64,000 nt of DNA from Anaerolineae bacterium (lineage in GTDB: Bacteria; Chloroflexota; Anaerolineae; JAADDB01). The stretch spans positions 1-64,000 of the forward strand of contig WFWT01000019.1 in NCBI GenBank assembly GCA_015490995.1. The letters are read 5' to 3'. Positions 44,351-54,547 of the stretch are shown here, piece after piece. The first letter of the stretch is position 1. Every line of letters begins with the position of its first letter. The notes beneath the pieces were generated by a model. The model had not been told where the DNA came from and ran no database searches. It saw only the letters and a program-made list of their open reading frames with translations. A program made the position numbers and the translations under genes.

Positions 44351-45391
44351 ATGCGCACCATTTTGGTCACCGGGGGGGCTGGTTTCATCGGTGCTAATTT
44401 TGTCCACTACATGTTGCGCAAGTACCCAGAATACCGCATTGTTGTCTACGACAAGCTTACCTATGCGGGGAACTTGGATAACTTGCGCGCGGTGTGGGAT
44501 AACCCTCGCTTCGCCTTTGTGAAGGGGGATATCTGTGATCGCCAGCAGGTGGAGGCGGTGGTTCGCGAATATGGCGTGAAGATCATTGTGAACTTTGCAG
44601 CCGAGACGCATGTGGACCGTTCCATCATTGAGCCCGATGCCTTCATCCAGACCAACGTGTACGGCACGTACGTTCTGCTGGAAGTAGTGAAGGACCTGGG
44701 GTTAGAGCGGTTCCACCAGGTCGGTACCGATGAAGTGTACGGGGACATTCCGCCGGGATATCGCTCCCGGGAGGACGATCCCCTGCGCCCGCGGAGTCCT
44801 TATTCCGCGGCCAAGGCCTCCGCTGACCTGCTGGCCCTGGCCTATTACACCACGTACGGTGTCCCCGTTACCATCACCCGCGGGTCCAACAACGTCGGCC
44901 CATACCAACACCTGGAAAAGGTGGTGCCTTTGTTCACCACAAACGCGCTGGAAGATAAGCCCCTGCCGGTGTACGGCGACGGTCGTCAGATGCGGGATTA
45001 CATGTGGGTGGAGGACCATTGTGAAGCCATCGACCTTGTACTTCATCGGGGGACGCCGGGGGAGGTTTATAACGTAGGTACTGGACAGGAGATAGAAAAC
45101 CTGGCGATGGTTGAGGTTATCCTGGAAACGCTGGGCAAACCCCGGTCACTGGTCCACTTCGTGGAAGATCGTCCCGGTCACGATCGTCGCTACGCGATGG
45201 ACATCAGCAAAATCCGAGCGCTAGGCTGGACTCCCCGTTATACCCCGCGAGAGGCCATTGCCAAGGCGGTACGCTGGTACGTGGACAATCCCTGGTGGTG
45301 GCGTCCGATCAAGGAGGGGGAGTTTCGCCAATATTACGAGCGCGTGTACGGTCACCGCAAGGTGTTGGGCACGTTGCGGGACACTTCGTAA
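44351..45391 (+). CDS. rmlB: dTDP-glucose 4,6-dehydratase
   Basis: 346 aa. It converts dTDP-glucose to the 4-keto-6-deoxy sugar on the way to rhamnose and other deoxysugars. VTGGAGFIGANFVHYML is the NAD site; FAAETHVDRSI, VGTDEVYGDIP (catalytic Asp-Glu region) and YSAAKASADLLALAY (YxxxK) are diagnostic. RGSNNVGPYQHLEKVVPLF follows. The ATG at 44351 has GGAGGGAACAC directly upstream. No rmlC or rmlD is seen in the window. Confidence 0.94.
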   Translation: MRTILVTGGAGFIGANFVHYMLRKYPEYRIVVYDKLTYAGNLDNLRAVWDNPRFAFVKGDICDRQQVEAVVREYGVKIIVNFAAETHVDRSIIEPDAFIQTNVYGTYVLLEVVKDLGLERFHQVGTDEVYGDIPPGYRSREDDPLRPRSPYSAAKASADLLALAYYTTYGVPVTITRGSNNVGPYQHLEKVVPLFTTNALEDKPLPVYGDGRQMRDYMWVEDHCEAIDLVLHRGTPGEVYNVGTGQEIENLAMVEVILETLGKPRSLVHFVEDRPGHDRRYAMDISKIRALGWTPRYTPREAIAKAVRWYVDNPWWWRPIKEGEFRQYYERVYGHRKVLGTLRDTS

Positions 45392-45483
45392 CGTTCCCCG
45401 GCCAGGGATTAAGGACCAGAGAGTGTAGGGCCTCTCATCAGGGCGATGTTGGACCACGGTGAAACACCTGGGAGGAATGAAGC

Positions 45484-48060
45484 ATGACACAGGACAACGG
45501 GGTTCAACCCGTCCCGGCCTCTCCACCGCATGAGTTGCCACCGGAGGCCTTGTGCCATCGGGCTGAGGAACAGGCTTTTTCCTTTGGCTCCACTGCGGAG
45601 TTGAGTCAACTACCCGGTATTGTGGGCCAGGAACGGGCCACCCGCGCGGTGGAATTCGGCCTGCACATTCGCGCTCGGGGCTATAACATCTTCGCGTTGG
45701 GTCCGGCCGGGGCTGGTCGGACCACCACCATCCGTCGATATCTGGAGCAGGTGGCCACCCAACAACCTGTGCCCGACGATTGGGTGTACGTGTACAACTT
45801 CGACGATCCGGATGCTCCTCGGGCCCTGCGCCTTCCGGCCGGTCGGGCGTATGTGTTGCGCCAACGCATGAACGAGCTCTTGCGAGATATTTCCCAACAG
45901 CTGCCCCAGGCCTTTGAGACAGAGCAGTATCAGGAGCATCGGAGCCGACTCATCCGTGGCTACCAGAAACAACGGGAGGCCATTGTCGAACAAACGCGTC
46001 AATTCGCCCGCCAGCACGGTTTTCTTATCCTGGAGACCCCCATGGGGTTGGCCTTGGCGCCCATGGGATCGGACGGCAAACCCCTGCCCCAGGATCAGTA
46101 TGACCGGTTGCCGGCTCCGGTACGCGCCCAGCTGGAAGCGGTCCGTGATCAGGTAGAGCAGGCGCTGGAACGGGCTATGCGCCAGGTGTACGAGTTGGAG
46201 AAGGATCTGCGCCGCAAACTCAGTGAACTGGACAAGCGGGTCGCGGCCGCGGTGTTGGAATACCTCTTCGAGGACGAACGTCGCGAGTTTGCCGACCTGC
46301 CCCATGTCGTGGAGTGGCTGGACGCGTGTCGGCGGGACATGGTGGATAACATCCACCTGGTGCGTCAGGTGCTGGCTGCGGCCGAACACGTGCGCGGTGA
46401 AGGGCTCACCGCGCTGCCCCTACGTCATTGGGAGGAGTCACCCCTTGCCCGTTACACGGTGAACGTGATCGTGGATAACCGCAAGTGCCAGGGCGCGCCG
46501 GTGGTCTATGAACCAAATCCCACCGTGGCCAACCTGGTAGGGAAACAGGAGTATAAAGTGCGCTTCGGCGCGCTTGTTACCGACTTTACCATGCTGCGCG
46601 GGGGAGCATTGCATCAGGCAAATGGTGGCTATCTCGTCCTGAACGTGACCGATGTGCTACGCCAACCCTTTGCTTGGGATGTCCTCAAGCGCGCGTTGAA
46701 AACCGGTCAGCTGGTCATAGAGGATATTCCTCAGCAATTTGGACTGTTGCCCACGGCAGGTCTCCGGCCAGAACCTATTCCGCTGGACGTGAAGGTCATC
46801 CTCATCGGGGAGCCGGCACATTATTACCTGCTCTATGCTCTGGATGAGGACTTTCCCGAGCTCTTTAAAGTGCGTGCCGACTTTGCCCCGGACATGCCCT
46901 GGACCCAGGAGAACATGGAACAGGTAGCGCGGTTTATTCACACTTTGTGTGAGGAAGAATCCCTGCCCCACTTTGGTGTGGATGCCGTGAGCGAACTGGT
47001 AACTTATGCCGGTCGACTGGCCGGCAGCCAGAAGAAGCTCAGCGCCCGTTTTGGCCTTCTGGCCGATATCATTCGGGAGGCCGCTTTCTGGGCCCAACGT
47101 GCCGGACATGATGTCGTCACCGCGAAGGATGTGCGTCAGGCCATTGAAGAGCGCATGTACCGCTCCCGCATGCTGGAGGAACGGGTCCAGGAACTCATCC
47201 TGGACAATGTGATTTACATCGACACGGAGGGCAATGCGATTGGGCAGGTGAACGGCCTGTCGGTTGTCACCCTGGGCGATTACACCTTCGGTCGTCCCAA
47301 CCGGATTACCGCTCGCGTGGCATTGGGACAGGCTGGGGTGATCAACATCGAACGGGAAGCTAAACTCAGTGGTCGAATTCATGACAAGGGGGTGTTGATC
47401 CTTTCCGGGTTTTTGGCCGGTCGATACGCGCAGGATAAACCCCTTTCCCTTTCTGCCACCATTACTTTCGAACAATCGTACGAAGGGGTGGAAGGGGATA
47501 GCGCTAGCGCGGCGGAACTGTACGCTATTCTATCTGCGCTTTCCGGGCTGCCTTTACGTCAAGATGTGGCAGTGACAGGGTCCGTCAACCAGCACGGTCA
47601 TATCCAGCCCGTAGGTGGGGTAAACGAGAAGATCGAGGGCTTCTTTGCTGTGTGTAAGGCGCGAGGTCTCACCGGCACCCAGGGGGTCATTATCCCCGAG
47701 GCCAATGTCCAGCACCTCATGCTGACGCCGGAGGTCCAGGAGGCAGTGGCTCAAGGGATGTTCCACATTTACCCTATCCGCACTGTGGACGAAGGGATGG
47801 AGATTCTCACCGGTGTGGCTGCAGGGGAGCGACAGGCGGATGGGTCCTGGCCGGAAGGGACCGTCAATTGGTTTGTGGATCAGCGTTTGCGGGAGATGGC
47901 TATGCGATTACGTCAGTTTGGCCGTACCCGCAACGCGGGCCAGGAAAAGGAGGAAGACAGTGCAGTGCCTCCTGCTTCGCCACCGAAGGAGACGTCTTCC
48001 CATCCCGTGTTCCCCAGTCCGAGGCCGATGAAGTCCCCAGGTCATCGGTCCCCGACATGA
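45484..48060 (+). CDS. Lon-like ATP-dependent serine protease (AAA + Lon S16 domain)
   Basis: 858 aa. The C-terminal third is a Lon protease domain with Ser673 in EGDSASAAELYA and Lys716 in GGVNEKIEGFF, 43 residues apart as in Lon. The N-terminal AAA part has GPAGAGRTTTIRRYL at residues 73-87, with Arg at the Walker Lys place, and a coiled-coil insertion (about 155-260). The central NGGYLVLNVTDVL and LKVRADFAPDMPW resemble the second AAA half of LonB-type proteins. It lacks the N-terminal Lon domain of classical LonA. A Pro/Ser-rich tail ends it. Probable role: ATP-dependent quality-control protease. Transcribed alone or with the next two genes. Confidence 0.9.
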   Translation: MTQDNGVQPVPASPPHELPPEALCHRAEEQAFSFGSTAELSQLPGIVGQERATRAVEFGLHIRARGYNIFALGPAGAGRTTTIRRYLEQVATQQPVPDDWVYVYNFDDPDAPRALRLPAGRAYVLRQRMNELLRDISQQLPQAFETEQYQEHRSRLIRGYQKQREAIVEQTRQFARQHGFLILETPMGLALAPMGSDGKPLPQDQYDRLPAPVRAQLEAVRDQVEQALERAMRQVYELEKDLRRKLSELDKRVAAAVLEYLFEDERREFADLPHVVEWLDACRRDMVDNIHLVRQVLAAAEHVRGEGLTALPLRHWEESPLARYTVNVIVDNRKCQGAPVVYEPNPTVANLVGKQEYKVRFGALVTDFTMLRGGALHQANGGYLVLNVTDVLRQPFAWDVLKRALKTGQLVIEDIPQQFGLLPTAGLRPEPIPLDVKVILIGEPAHYYLLYALDEDFPELFKVRADFAPDMPWTQENMEQVARFIHTLCEEESLPHFGVDAVSELVTYAGRLAGSQKKLSARFGLLADIIREAAFWAQRAGHDVVTAKDVRQAIEERMYRSRMLEERVQELILDNVIYIDTEGNAIGQVNGLSVVTLGDYTFGRPNRITARVALGQAGVINIEREAKLSGRIHDKGVLILSGFLAGRYAQDKPLSLSATITFEQSYEGVEGDSASAAELYAILSALSGLPLRQDVAVTGSVNQHGHIQPVGGVNEKIEGFFAVCKARGLTGTQGVIIPEANVQHLMLTPEVQEAVAQGMFHIYPIRTVDEGMEILTGVAAGERQADGSWPEGTVNWFVDQRLREMAMRLRQFGRTRNAGQEKEEDSAVPPASPPKETSSHPVFPSPRPMKSPGHRSPT

Positions 48061-48089
48061 CGTACCGGGCATATTAGGAGGTCGGGTCG

Positions 48090-48410
48090 GTGAGTGCACC
48101 TTGGCAGATAGGGATCGGTATCGTGTTCATCATTGTTGGGGGGCTGTACCCTCTTATAGCCGCGTACCGGATGAACCGTCGCCTGAGCCGACCGGATGGG
48201 CCGACGACGGTCATGTTGGTGTGGTGGTTGGCGTTTACCCTTAGCTTTCCGTTCGCCCTTGCTCTGACAGGCGTCGGGTTGCTCGTGCCACATGTGGGGA
48301 AGCGCCCTCCCTATGTGGCCATCGTGGGGGGATTGTGGCTGGTGGCCCTGCTGGCAGGGTTAATCTACATTTGGCATCTCCTGCGACGGACGCGAGGTGA
48401 ACACCCATGA
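48090..48410 (+). CDS. small membrane protein of unknown function
   Basis: 106 aa starting with GTG at 48090, with TAGGAGG upstream. Three hydrophobic segments (about 7-26, 42-64, 76-97) and few charged residues in between. Not recognised. Its stop overlaps the start of the homoserine dehydrogenase gene by 4 nt (ATGA), which indicates coupling. Confidence 0.7.
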   Translation: MSAPWQIGIGIVFIIVGGLYPLIAAYRMNRRLSRPDGPTTVMLVWWLAFTLSFPFALALTGVGLLVPHVGKRPPYVAIVGGLWLVALLAGLIYIWHLLRRTRGEHP

Positions 48411-49501
48411 GCGAACTGCGTTCCATTCCGATTATTTTGCTCGGTTTGGGAGGGGTTGGCCGGGCCTTGGTGGAACAGATTCTGAGCCGTCGGGCGTACC
48501 ACGCGCGGCGATACGGCATCCGTCTGGACATTGTGGCGGTGTGCGACAGCACCGGAGCCGCGGTGGCCCCGCAAGGGTTGTCCGATGCGGATCTGCAGCA
48601 GGCGTTGGCCCACAAAGCTGCTGGTGGCCAGCTGGCCGACCTTCCCTTCGGTTATTATCAGAGTCAGGTGCAGCATGTGGTGGACTTGGAAGCCACGGCC
48701 CAGACAATCGTGGTGGATGTGACCGCCTCTCCGGCCACGTACGATGCGCTGCGTGTGGCGCAGGAACGAGGGGCAAGCATTGTGCTGGCTAACAAGTTGC
48801 CCCTTACCGGGCCGATAGAGCAAGCGCGGCCTCTCTTGCGCTATCCACGGTTGCGGTATGAAACGACGGTGGGGGCTGCTGTGCCGGTGATCACCACCAC
48901 TAAACGACTGGCGGCCGGTGGTGAGCGCATCGATCGCATCCAGGGTGTGCTCAGTGGCACCCTAGGATACCTGATGACCGCTGTGGAGCAGGGGGTAGCC
49001 TTTTCCAAGGCCGTGCTTCAAGCCAAGAAAATGGGATATACCGAACCGGACCCTCGAGAAGATCTCAGCGGCCGTGATGTCGCGCGCAAGGCGCTCATTC
49101 TTGCTCGGACCCTGGGATGGGACCTGGAGATGTCAGACATACCGGTGGCGTCGTTGTTCCCGGAGGAGTGGGCTTCTTGGTCGGTGGAAGAATTTCTCTC
49201 GGAGCTGAGCGCGCTGGATGACGATTTTTACGCCTGGCGTGATACGGCCCGGGCACGTCATGAAGCGTTGCGGTACATAGCGGATATTCGGGAAGGTCAG
49301 GTGAAAGTGGGACTGGAGTTTGTTCCTCTGGACTCTCCCCTCGGCCGCTTGCGAGGCAGTGATAATTTAGTGGCCTTTTATACCGAGTATTACGCGGAAC
49401 ATCCACTGGTGCTTCAGGGTCGCGGCGCGGGCGTCCATGCAACCGCTGCCGGGGTCCTCAGCGATATCCTCGAGTTGGCCCTGTTCCCTCTGGTACTGTA
49501 A
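48407..49501 (+). CDS. hom: homoserine dehydrogenase
   Basis: 364 aa. NAD(P)-dependent reduction of aspartate semialdehyde to homoserine. N-terminal Rossmann motif LLGLGGVGRALVEQI; the catalytic block has TVGAAVPVI, IQGVLSGTLGYLM and the long MGYTEPDPREDLSGRDVARKALILAR, which includes the homoserine-binding Asp and the catalytic Lys. The usual C-terminal ACT regulatory domain is missing, as in short Hom forms. The pathway partner thrB lies at about 27 kb. Confidence 0.94.
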   Translation: MSELRSIPIILLGLGGVGRALVEQILSRRAYHARRYGIRLDIVAVCDSTGAAVAPQGLSDADLQQALAHKAAGGQLADLPFGYYQSQVQHVVDLEATAQTIVVDVTASPATYDALRVAQERGASIVLANKLPLTGPIEQARPLLRYPRLRYETTVGAAVPVITTTKRLAAGGERIDRIQGVLSGTLGYLMTAVEQGVAFSKAVLQAKKMGYTEPDPREDLSGRDVARKALILARTLGWDLEMSDIPVASLFPEEWASWSVEEFLSELSALDDDFYAWRDTARARHEALRYIADIREGQVKVGLEFVPLDSPLGRLRGSDNLVAFYTEYYAEHPLVLQGRGAGVHATAAGVLSDILELALFPLVL

Positions 49502-49550
49502 AAGGACATCGCGCTCCGGAAAAGGGATCGCCCTGCCGGAGCGCGATGTC
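49496..49550. terminator. shared terminator hairpin between hom and clpC
   Basis: Perfect 15-bp stem (49505-49519 with 49536-49550, 16-nt loop) between convergent genes. On the minus strand CTTTTAC follows, so it mainly ends clpC; hom may use it too. Confidence 0.75.
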
Positions 49551-49578
49551 TGGCCCGGGCTGACCGGGAGGCCAGGCG

Positions 49579-52089
49579 CTATCCTACCAGAGGGGAAACT
49601 TCGGCCACCGGTTCCCCTGGCGTGTCGGGAATGTCGCGACGTTCCACCACGGTAAACTGCAGATCTTCTTCCCCTTCCTGGTAGTCCACCTCGATGACGT
49701 CCCCTTCTTGGAAGCGTCCGGCCAAGAGGCCTTCGCTGAGGACGTCCTCGATGTGCTCTTGGATTACCCGACGTAACGGTCGTGCGCCGTAATCCGGGTT
49801 GTATCCCTTTTCGGCCAGGAAACGTTTGGCGGCTTCGGTCAGGCGTAGCTCAATGGCGTGTTCCTGCAGAAGGGTATGTACCCGTTTCATCTCAATATCC
49901 ACAATGGACGCGATCTGGTCTTTGGTCAGCGGCCGGAAGACCAGAATGCCGTCCAGGCGGTTGAGGAATTCGGGGCGGAAGGTGCGCTTCAGGGCGTCCA
50001 TGATGCGCTCTTTGAGGTCTGCGTAGGCTGCTTCCTGTTGTTTGCGTTCATCCTCGGTGGTGATGAAGCCCAAGCCACCGGCCCGTTTGATCATGGATGC
50101 TCCCACGTTGGAGGTCATGATGATAATGGTGTTTCGGAAGTCCACACGGCGTCCTTTGGCGTCGGTAAGGTGCCCGTCTTCCATAATCTGGAGCAAGATG
50201 TTGAAGACTTCAGGGTGTGCCTTTTCGATCTCATCGAGCAGGATAACACTGTAAGGGCGCCGGCGGACGGCCTCGGTGAGCTGGCCACCCTCTTCGTAGC
50301 CCACGTATCCGGGCGGGGCACCCACCAGCCGGCTAACGTTGTGGCGTTCCATGAATTCGGACATGTCCAGCTTAATGAGTGCCTCCTCGCTGCCGAAGAG
50401 GAATTCGGCCAGGGTTTTGGCCACCAGGGTCTTGCCGACGCCGGTCGGACCAAGGAAGAGGAACGAGCCGATGGGGCGGCGCGGGTCTTTCAAGCCAGCC
50501 CGTGCCCGACGAATGGCCTTGGCCAAGGCCTGAATGGCTTCCTCCTGGCCCACGACACGATTGTGCATTTCCTTTTCCATTTCCAGGAGACGTTGGCTTT
50601 CCTCCTGGGCCAGTCGGGCCACGGGGATGCCTGTCCACATGGAGACCACTTCGGCCACGTCGTCGGCGGTCACTTTGGGCATGTTTTTGGGATTGTTCCA
50701 GCCTGCACGGAGTTGTTCCAGTTTCTCTTCCAGTTCCATCTCCCGCTGACGGATTTCGATGGCGTCATCGAACCGTTGTTTGTGGAGGGCTTCTTCCTTT
50801 TCCTGTTGGAGTTGTCTCAACTGGGCGTACACCTCGCGCAGGCTGACCGCGATAGGGGCCTTATACATTCGAACGCGGCTGGCAGCCTCGTCGATGAGGT
50901 CGATGGCCTTATCGGGGAGGAAGCGGTCGGGCACGTAGCGGGCGGAGAGGTATGCGGCAGCCCGCAGCGCGTCGTCGGTGATTTCCAACTTGTGGTGTGC
51001 TTCGTAGCGGGGGCGCAACCCGCGGAGGATCTCGATGGTTTCCTCGATGGTGGGTTCCTCCACGTACACCGGCTGGAACCGGCGTTCCAGGGCGGCATCG
51101 CCTTCGATGTATTTACGGTACTCGTCCAGGGTTGTCGCGCCGATGACTTGCAGCTCGCCGCGGGCAAGGGCGGGCTTCAGGATGTTCGCCGCGTCCACTG
51201 CGCTGCCGGCTGCGCCCGCGCCTACCAGCATGTGCAATTCATCGATAAACAGGATGGCCTCCGCGTTGATAATTTCCTCGATGACCTTTTTCATTCGCTC
51301 CTCGAACTGCCCCCGGTACATGGTCCCGGCCACCAGAGACCCCACGTCGAGCATGATCAGCCGCTTGTCCATCAGGGTTTCAGGGACGTCCCCCTGCACT
51401 ATGCGTTGAGCGAGGCCCTCCACGATGGCGGTTTTACCCACACCGGGTTCACCGATAAGGGCCGGGTTGTTCTTGGTACGGCGGGAAAGGATTTGAATTA
51501 CCCGTTCGATCTCCTTCTGGCGGCCGATGACGGGATCCAGTTTGCCTTCCTCGGCCAGCTGGGTGAGATCTACGCCCAGCTGTTCCACCAGGGGCATCTT
51601 CTTGCGCTCGGCCCGCTGGCGATGACGCATTTCGCTCTGGGTTTGCAGGAGGCTACGGGCTGTCTGGCTACGCACCCGCTCCAGGCTAATGCCGAAAGAA
51701 CGGAGGATGTTCACTGCAATGCCTTCGCCCTCCCGGATCAGGCCCAGCAAGAGATGTTCTGTGCCGATATAGTGATGTCCCATCAGGCGGGCTTCATCTA
51801 CGGCGAGTTCGATTACCCGTTTGGTGCGGGGAGCCAGGGTGGGTTTGCCCAAGGGGCGTCGTTCCCCGCGCCCTACGGTGCGTTCCACAGCCCGGATAAT
51901 TTGTTCCGGTTCGACACCCAGCTCGCGCAGGATTTTGACCGCAACCCCGTTCTCCTCCTTCATTAGGCCGAGGAGCAGGTGTTCGGTACCGATATAGTTG
52001 TGATTCAGTCGGAGTGCTTCCTCTTGGGCCAGGGCGAGCACCCGACGGGCTCGTTTAGTAAACCGGTCAAATTTGTCTTTCTCGTTCAT
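49579..52089 (-). CDS. clpC: Clp protease ATP-binding subunit ClpC
   Basis: 836 aa. Hexameric AAA+ unfoldase that feeds ClpP. Two Clp-N repeats (residues 1-145, [19 protein letters not shown] and [19 protein letters not shown]) precede the first AAA domain with GEPGVGKT at about 213-220. A UVR-like coiled region ([27 protein letters not shown]) lies between the domains, which sets ClpC apart from ClpA/ClpB. The second AAA domain has GPTGVGKT at 547-554. No clpP, mcsA, mcsB or ctsR is near. A 702-aa frame on the opposite strand is only its shadow. Confidence 0.95.
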   Translation of the reverse strand: MNEKDKFDRFTKRARRVLALAQEEALRLNHNYIGTEHLLLGLMKEENGVAVKILRELGVEPEQIIRAVERTVGRGERRPLGKPTLAPRTKRVIELAVDEARLMGHHYIGTEHLLLGLIREGEGIAVNILRSFGISLERVRSQTARSLLQTQSEMRHRQRAERKKMPLVEQLGVDLTQLAEEGKLDPVIGRQKEIERVIQILSRRTKNNPALIGEPGVGKTAIVEGLAQRIVQGDVPETLMDKRLIMLDVGSLVAGTMYRGQFEERMKKVIEEIINAEAILFIDELHMLVGAGAAGSAVDAANILKPALARGELQVIGATTLDEYRKYIEGDAALERRFQPVYVEEPTIEETIEILRGLRPRYEAHHKLEITDDALRAAAYLSARYVPDRFLPDKAIDLIDEAASRVRMYKAPIAVSLREVYAQLRQLQQEKEEALHKQRFDDAIEIRQREMELEEKLEQLRAGWNNPKNMPKVTADDVAEVVSMWTGIPVARLAQEESQRLLEMEKEMHNRVVGQEEAIQALAKAIRRARAGLKDPRRPIGSFLFLGPTGVGKTLVAKTLAEFLFGSEEALIKLDMSEFMERHNVSRLVGAPPGYVGYEEGGQLTEAVRRRPYSVILLDEIEKAHPEVFNILLQIMEDGHLTDAKGRRVDFRNTIIIMTSNVGASMIKRAGGLGFITTEDERKQQEAAYADLKERIMDALKRTFRPEFLNRLDGILVFRPLTKDQIASIVDIEMKRVHTLLQEHAIELRLTEAAKRFLAEKGYNPDYGARPLRRVIQEHIEDVLSEGLLAGRFQEGDVIEVDYQEGEEDLQFTVVERRDIPDTPGEPVAEVSPLVG

Positions 52090-52189
52090 GTCTAGCCACC
52101 CTCAACGGTTTCCAAATCCACTGTGCGTCCACACAATGGGTACGCATGTGAACTTTACATGGCTCATTCCGATAGTACCGGACAGAACT

Positions 52190-52223
52190 TAAGGAATAAC
52201 AAGGGCGAAGCCGTGCTTCGCCC
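52190..52223 (-). terminator. terminator hairpin after the S1-domain protein gene
   Basis: GGGCGAAGC (52203-52211), 3-nt loop, GCTTCGCCC (52215-52223); on the minus strand TTGTTATTCCTT follows. It separates this gene from clpC. Confidence 0.7.
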
Positions 52224-52278
52224 CTTTGCTGCTACCTGGACTCCGTGTGTTGTCCTGGTGTGAAGGTGCCAATGGGTT

Positions 52279-53760
52279 TTAGGTCTGTGTGTCTTCCGCG
52301 GCTGTGGGCGCGTCCTGTGGCCGCTCAGCAGGGTCCGGCTCGCCTACTCCGGCGGTAGTGCTCTCCGGAGAGGCAGGAATGGCCTGCTCTGGCGTGTAGT
52401 CGGTTATGTCGGCCAGGGTGATTTCCTCCGGTTCGGCTTCTTCCCAGTCCACTTCGACATACGCGTCTTCACTGGCCTGTTTGATGCTCAAGGCGATCCG
52501 CCGTGCTTGAGGGTCGATGTTCAGGATGCGCACTTGGACCTTATCCCCTTCTCGCACCACCTCACGTGGGTGGCCGACGTACCGGTCGGCCATTTCGGAG
52601 ACGTGGACCAATCCCTCTATACCGTCCTCCAGCCGGACGAACGCGCCGTACGCCATCACTTTTGTGACTTCGCCTTCAACGACTTGACCAATGGCATATC
52701 GTTCCAGCACGGTTTCCCACGGTTCGGGTTGGAGACGACGGAGGCTAAGTCCAATGCGGCCATTTTCGCGGTCCACGTTGAGGACATACACCTCCACTTC
52801 ATCCCCCACCTGTACCACTTCGGAGGGGTGTTTTACGTGACGCCAGGAGAGTTCAGAAATGTGAACGAGGCCGTCAATGCCGCCCAGGTCCACAAACGCG
52901 CCGAAGTCGGTCAGGCTTTTGACCCGTCCTCGACGCACGTCCCCTTCTTGGAGGTTGGCCAGGAGGGTTTCGCGCGCCTTTTCCCGTTCTTCGCGCGTGG
53001 CTTCCTTTTCGGAGAGGACCAGCCGTCGCCGTTGACGGTCGACCTCCAGCACCTTCAGCTTGAGGGTTTGGCCTTTGAGAGGGGCGAACCGTTGTTCCGG
53101 ATTTTGGGTGCGAGGCAAGTCAGGGCGGCGTTCCAGGTGGGAGGCCGGCACGAAGCCGCGCAACTGGCCTACCCGCACTACCACACCACCCCGATTGACG
53201 TCGATCACCGGGGCTTCAATGGTTCGCCCTTCTTCCTGCCATTGTTGCACTCGGCGCCAGTCGTGTTCCACTTGGGCCCGGCTCAGGGAGAGCAGTACAT
53301 GTCCCTCGGGCGTTTCCGGGTTGAGCACATAGGCCACGGTACGCTGGCCTACGGTGAGCTCTTCTCGCACGTCGGGGTCTAGCAGGGAAAGGTCATCGGC
53401 CGGCACAATGCCTTCCGACTTACCACCGATGTCTATGATAATTTCCCGTTCTGACACGGCGATGATGGTTCCTTCCACCATCTGGCCCCTGTGGAAACGT
53501 TTGAGTTCCAAGCTTTCGTCCGACAGGTGTTCCATGGGATGAGGTTCGGGTGAGGTTGGCGCTTCCTCGGGGGGAGAGGAGGGACTCTCGGTTGGCTGCG
53601 GTGCTTCCATGGAGGTCTCTTCCCCGGCTGAGGAGGGGCCAGGGTCTTCCGCCGTCTCGATGGGAGAGGGCGTTGGTTGTTCCGTCGGCTCTGGCTGAAC
53701 GGTCGATTCCTGCGTTGTCGCTGAGGACTGCTCAGGTACGTGTTCGGCATTCATGGGCAC
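52279..53760 (-). CDS. rpsA: 30S ribosomal protein S1-like protein (four S1 domains)
   Basis: About 493 aa. Four S1 RNA-binding OB folds are visible: GQMVEGTIIAVSEREIIIDIGGKSEG, then a less regular second copy, then VRRGRVKSLTDFGAFVDLGGIDGLVHISELSW and VVEGEVTKVMAYGAFVRLEDGIEGLVHVSEMA. Domains 3 and 4 are the most canonical. An N-terminal acidic, Pro/Thr/Ser-rich extension of about 85 residues and a similar C-terminal tail flank them. S1 helps the ribosome bind mRNA. The GTG at 53760 lies 6 nt after GAGGG; ATG at 53754 is an alternative start. Confidence 0.9.
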   Translation of the reverse strand: MPMNAEHVPEQSSATTQESTVQPEPTEQPTPSPIETAEDPGPSSAGEETSMEAPQPTESPSSPPEEAPTSPEPHPMEHLSDESLELKRFHRGQMVEGTIIAVSEREIIIDIGGKSEGIVPADDLSLLDPDVREELTVGQRTVAYVLNPETPEGHVLLSLSRAQVEHDWRRVQQWQEEGRTIEAPVIDVNRGGVVVRVGQLRGFVPASHLERRPDLPRTQNPEQRFAPLKGQTLKLKVLEVDRQRRRLVLSEKEATREEREKARETLLANLQEGDVRRGRVKSLTDFGAFVDLGGIDGLVHISELSWRHVKHPSEVVQVGDEVEVYVLNVDRENGRIGLSLRRLQPEPWETVLERYAIGQVVEGEVTKVMAYGAFVRLEDGIEGLVHVSEMADRYVGHPREVVREGDKVQVRILNIDPQARRIALSIKQASEDAYVEVDWEEAEPEEITLADITDYTPEQAIPASPESTTAGVGEPDPAERPQDAPTAAEDTQT

Positions 53761-53805
53761 AAGCTTCCCTCGCTTCGGAAAAATCTTTAAATGTTGGCAG
53801 GCCTA

Positions 53806-53833
53806 TTATAGCACGCTTCGGGTCGCGGGCAAA
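53806..53833 (-). promoter_or_regulatory. promoter of the S1-domain protein gene
   Basis: On the minus strand: TTTGCC (53833-53828), a 16-bp spacer and a perfect TATAAT (53811-53806), 46 nt before the start. Confidence 0.6.
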
Positions 53834-53860
53834 TATTGAAAGCAGGGGCCCTGCCGGGAC

Positions 53861-53896
53861 GTGGTCGCCCCCCTTGTCGGCAAGGGGGGCGACCAC
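53861..53896 (-). terminator. hairpin between ridA and the S1-domain protein gene
   Basis: Perfect 15-bp stem (53861-53875 with 53882-53896, 6-nt loop) just after the ridA stop. No clear T tract follows on the minus strand. Confidence 0.6.
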
Positions 53897-53899
53897 CTG

Positions 53900-54307
53900 T
53901 TAGGTACGACCGGGACTTTCGGGCAAGACAGCGACGGCTTCGATCTCGATTAAGGCTCCCAGGGGCAGAGCCGCCACCTGAACGGTGGTGCGGGCTGGGG
54001 GATCGTGTGTAAAGTATTCCCCGTAAATCGCGTTCACTTGGGCAAACGCGTTCAAATCGGTGAGGTAAATGGTGGTTTTGACCACGTGTTGGAGGTCGGT
54101 GCCGGCCGCGGCAAGCACCGCGGCGATGTTCTCCAGGGCTTGGCGGGTTTGTGCTTCCAGTCCCTCCACCAGCTGGCCGGTGGACGGGTCCAGGCCCACT
54201 TGTCCTGCGGTAAAGATCAGACGGCCAACACGGACGGCTTGAGAGTAAGGTCCCACTGCTGCCGGGGCCTTATCCGTGTGCACGATATGCTTTTTCATCG
54301 GATGCAT
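53900..54307 (-). CDS. ridA: RidA family enamine/imine deaminase
   Basis: 135 aa, YjgF/YER057c/UK114 family. It hydrolyses reactive 2-aminoacrylate-type enamines from PLP enzymes. KAPAAVGPYSQAVRVG, the FTAGQVGLDPSTGQLV stretch, the conserved arginine in PPARTTVQVAALPLGALIEIEAVAV and the ALENI.AVL helix are all typical. The first ATG (54307) has GGGAGGTGAAAC upstream, so it is kept as start. Single-gene unit. Confidence 0.95.
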   Translation of the reverse strand: MHPMKKHIVHTDKAPAAVGPYSQAVRVGRLIFTAGQVGLDPSTGQLVEGLEAQTRQALENIAAVLAAAGTDLQHVVKTTIYLTDLNAFAQVNAIYGEYFTHDPPARTTVQVAALPLGALIEIEAVAVLPESPGRT

Positions 54308-54547
54308 GTTTCACCTCCCGGTGTTCGGTGCGGTAATCCACCTCGTCCTTCTGTGGGTGGCCTTTGATACAAATCAGCAGGTGCCTCGGTATACTATACG
54401 CGATCATTGTTCAGGGCGAATTGGATGTTTGTGGAGGTAGCGGTACAAGGCTGGATGGTTGAGCATTTGACCGCGAGGGATTTTTAGGATAACGTAAGTT
54501 CTTGGCCGTTGAGCAGAGGCGTAGGAACTTGAGCATGTGAGGAACGT

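Noticed and set aside
49858-51966. 702-aa open frame on + strand
   Set aside because: It is exactly antisense to clpC, which has complete motifs; long antisense frames are common in GC-rich coding DNA.
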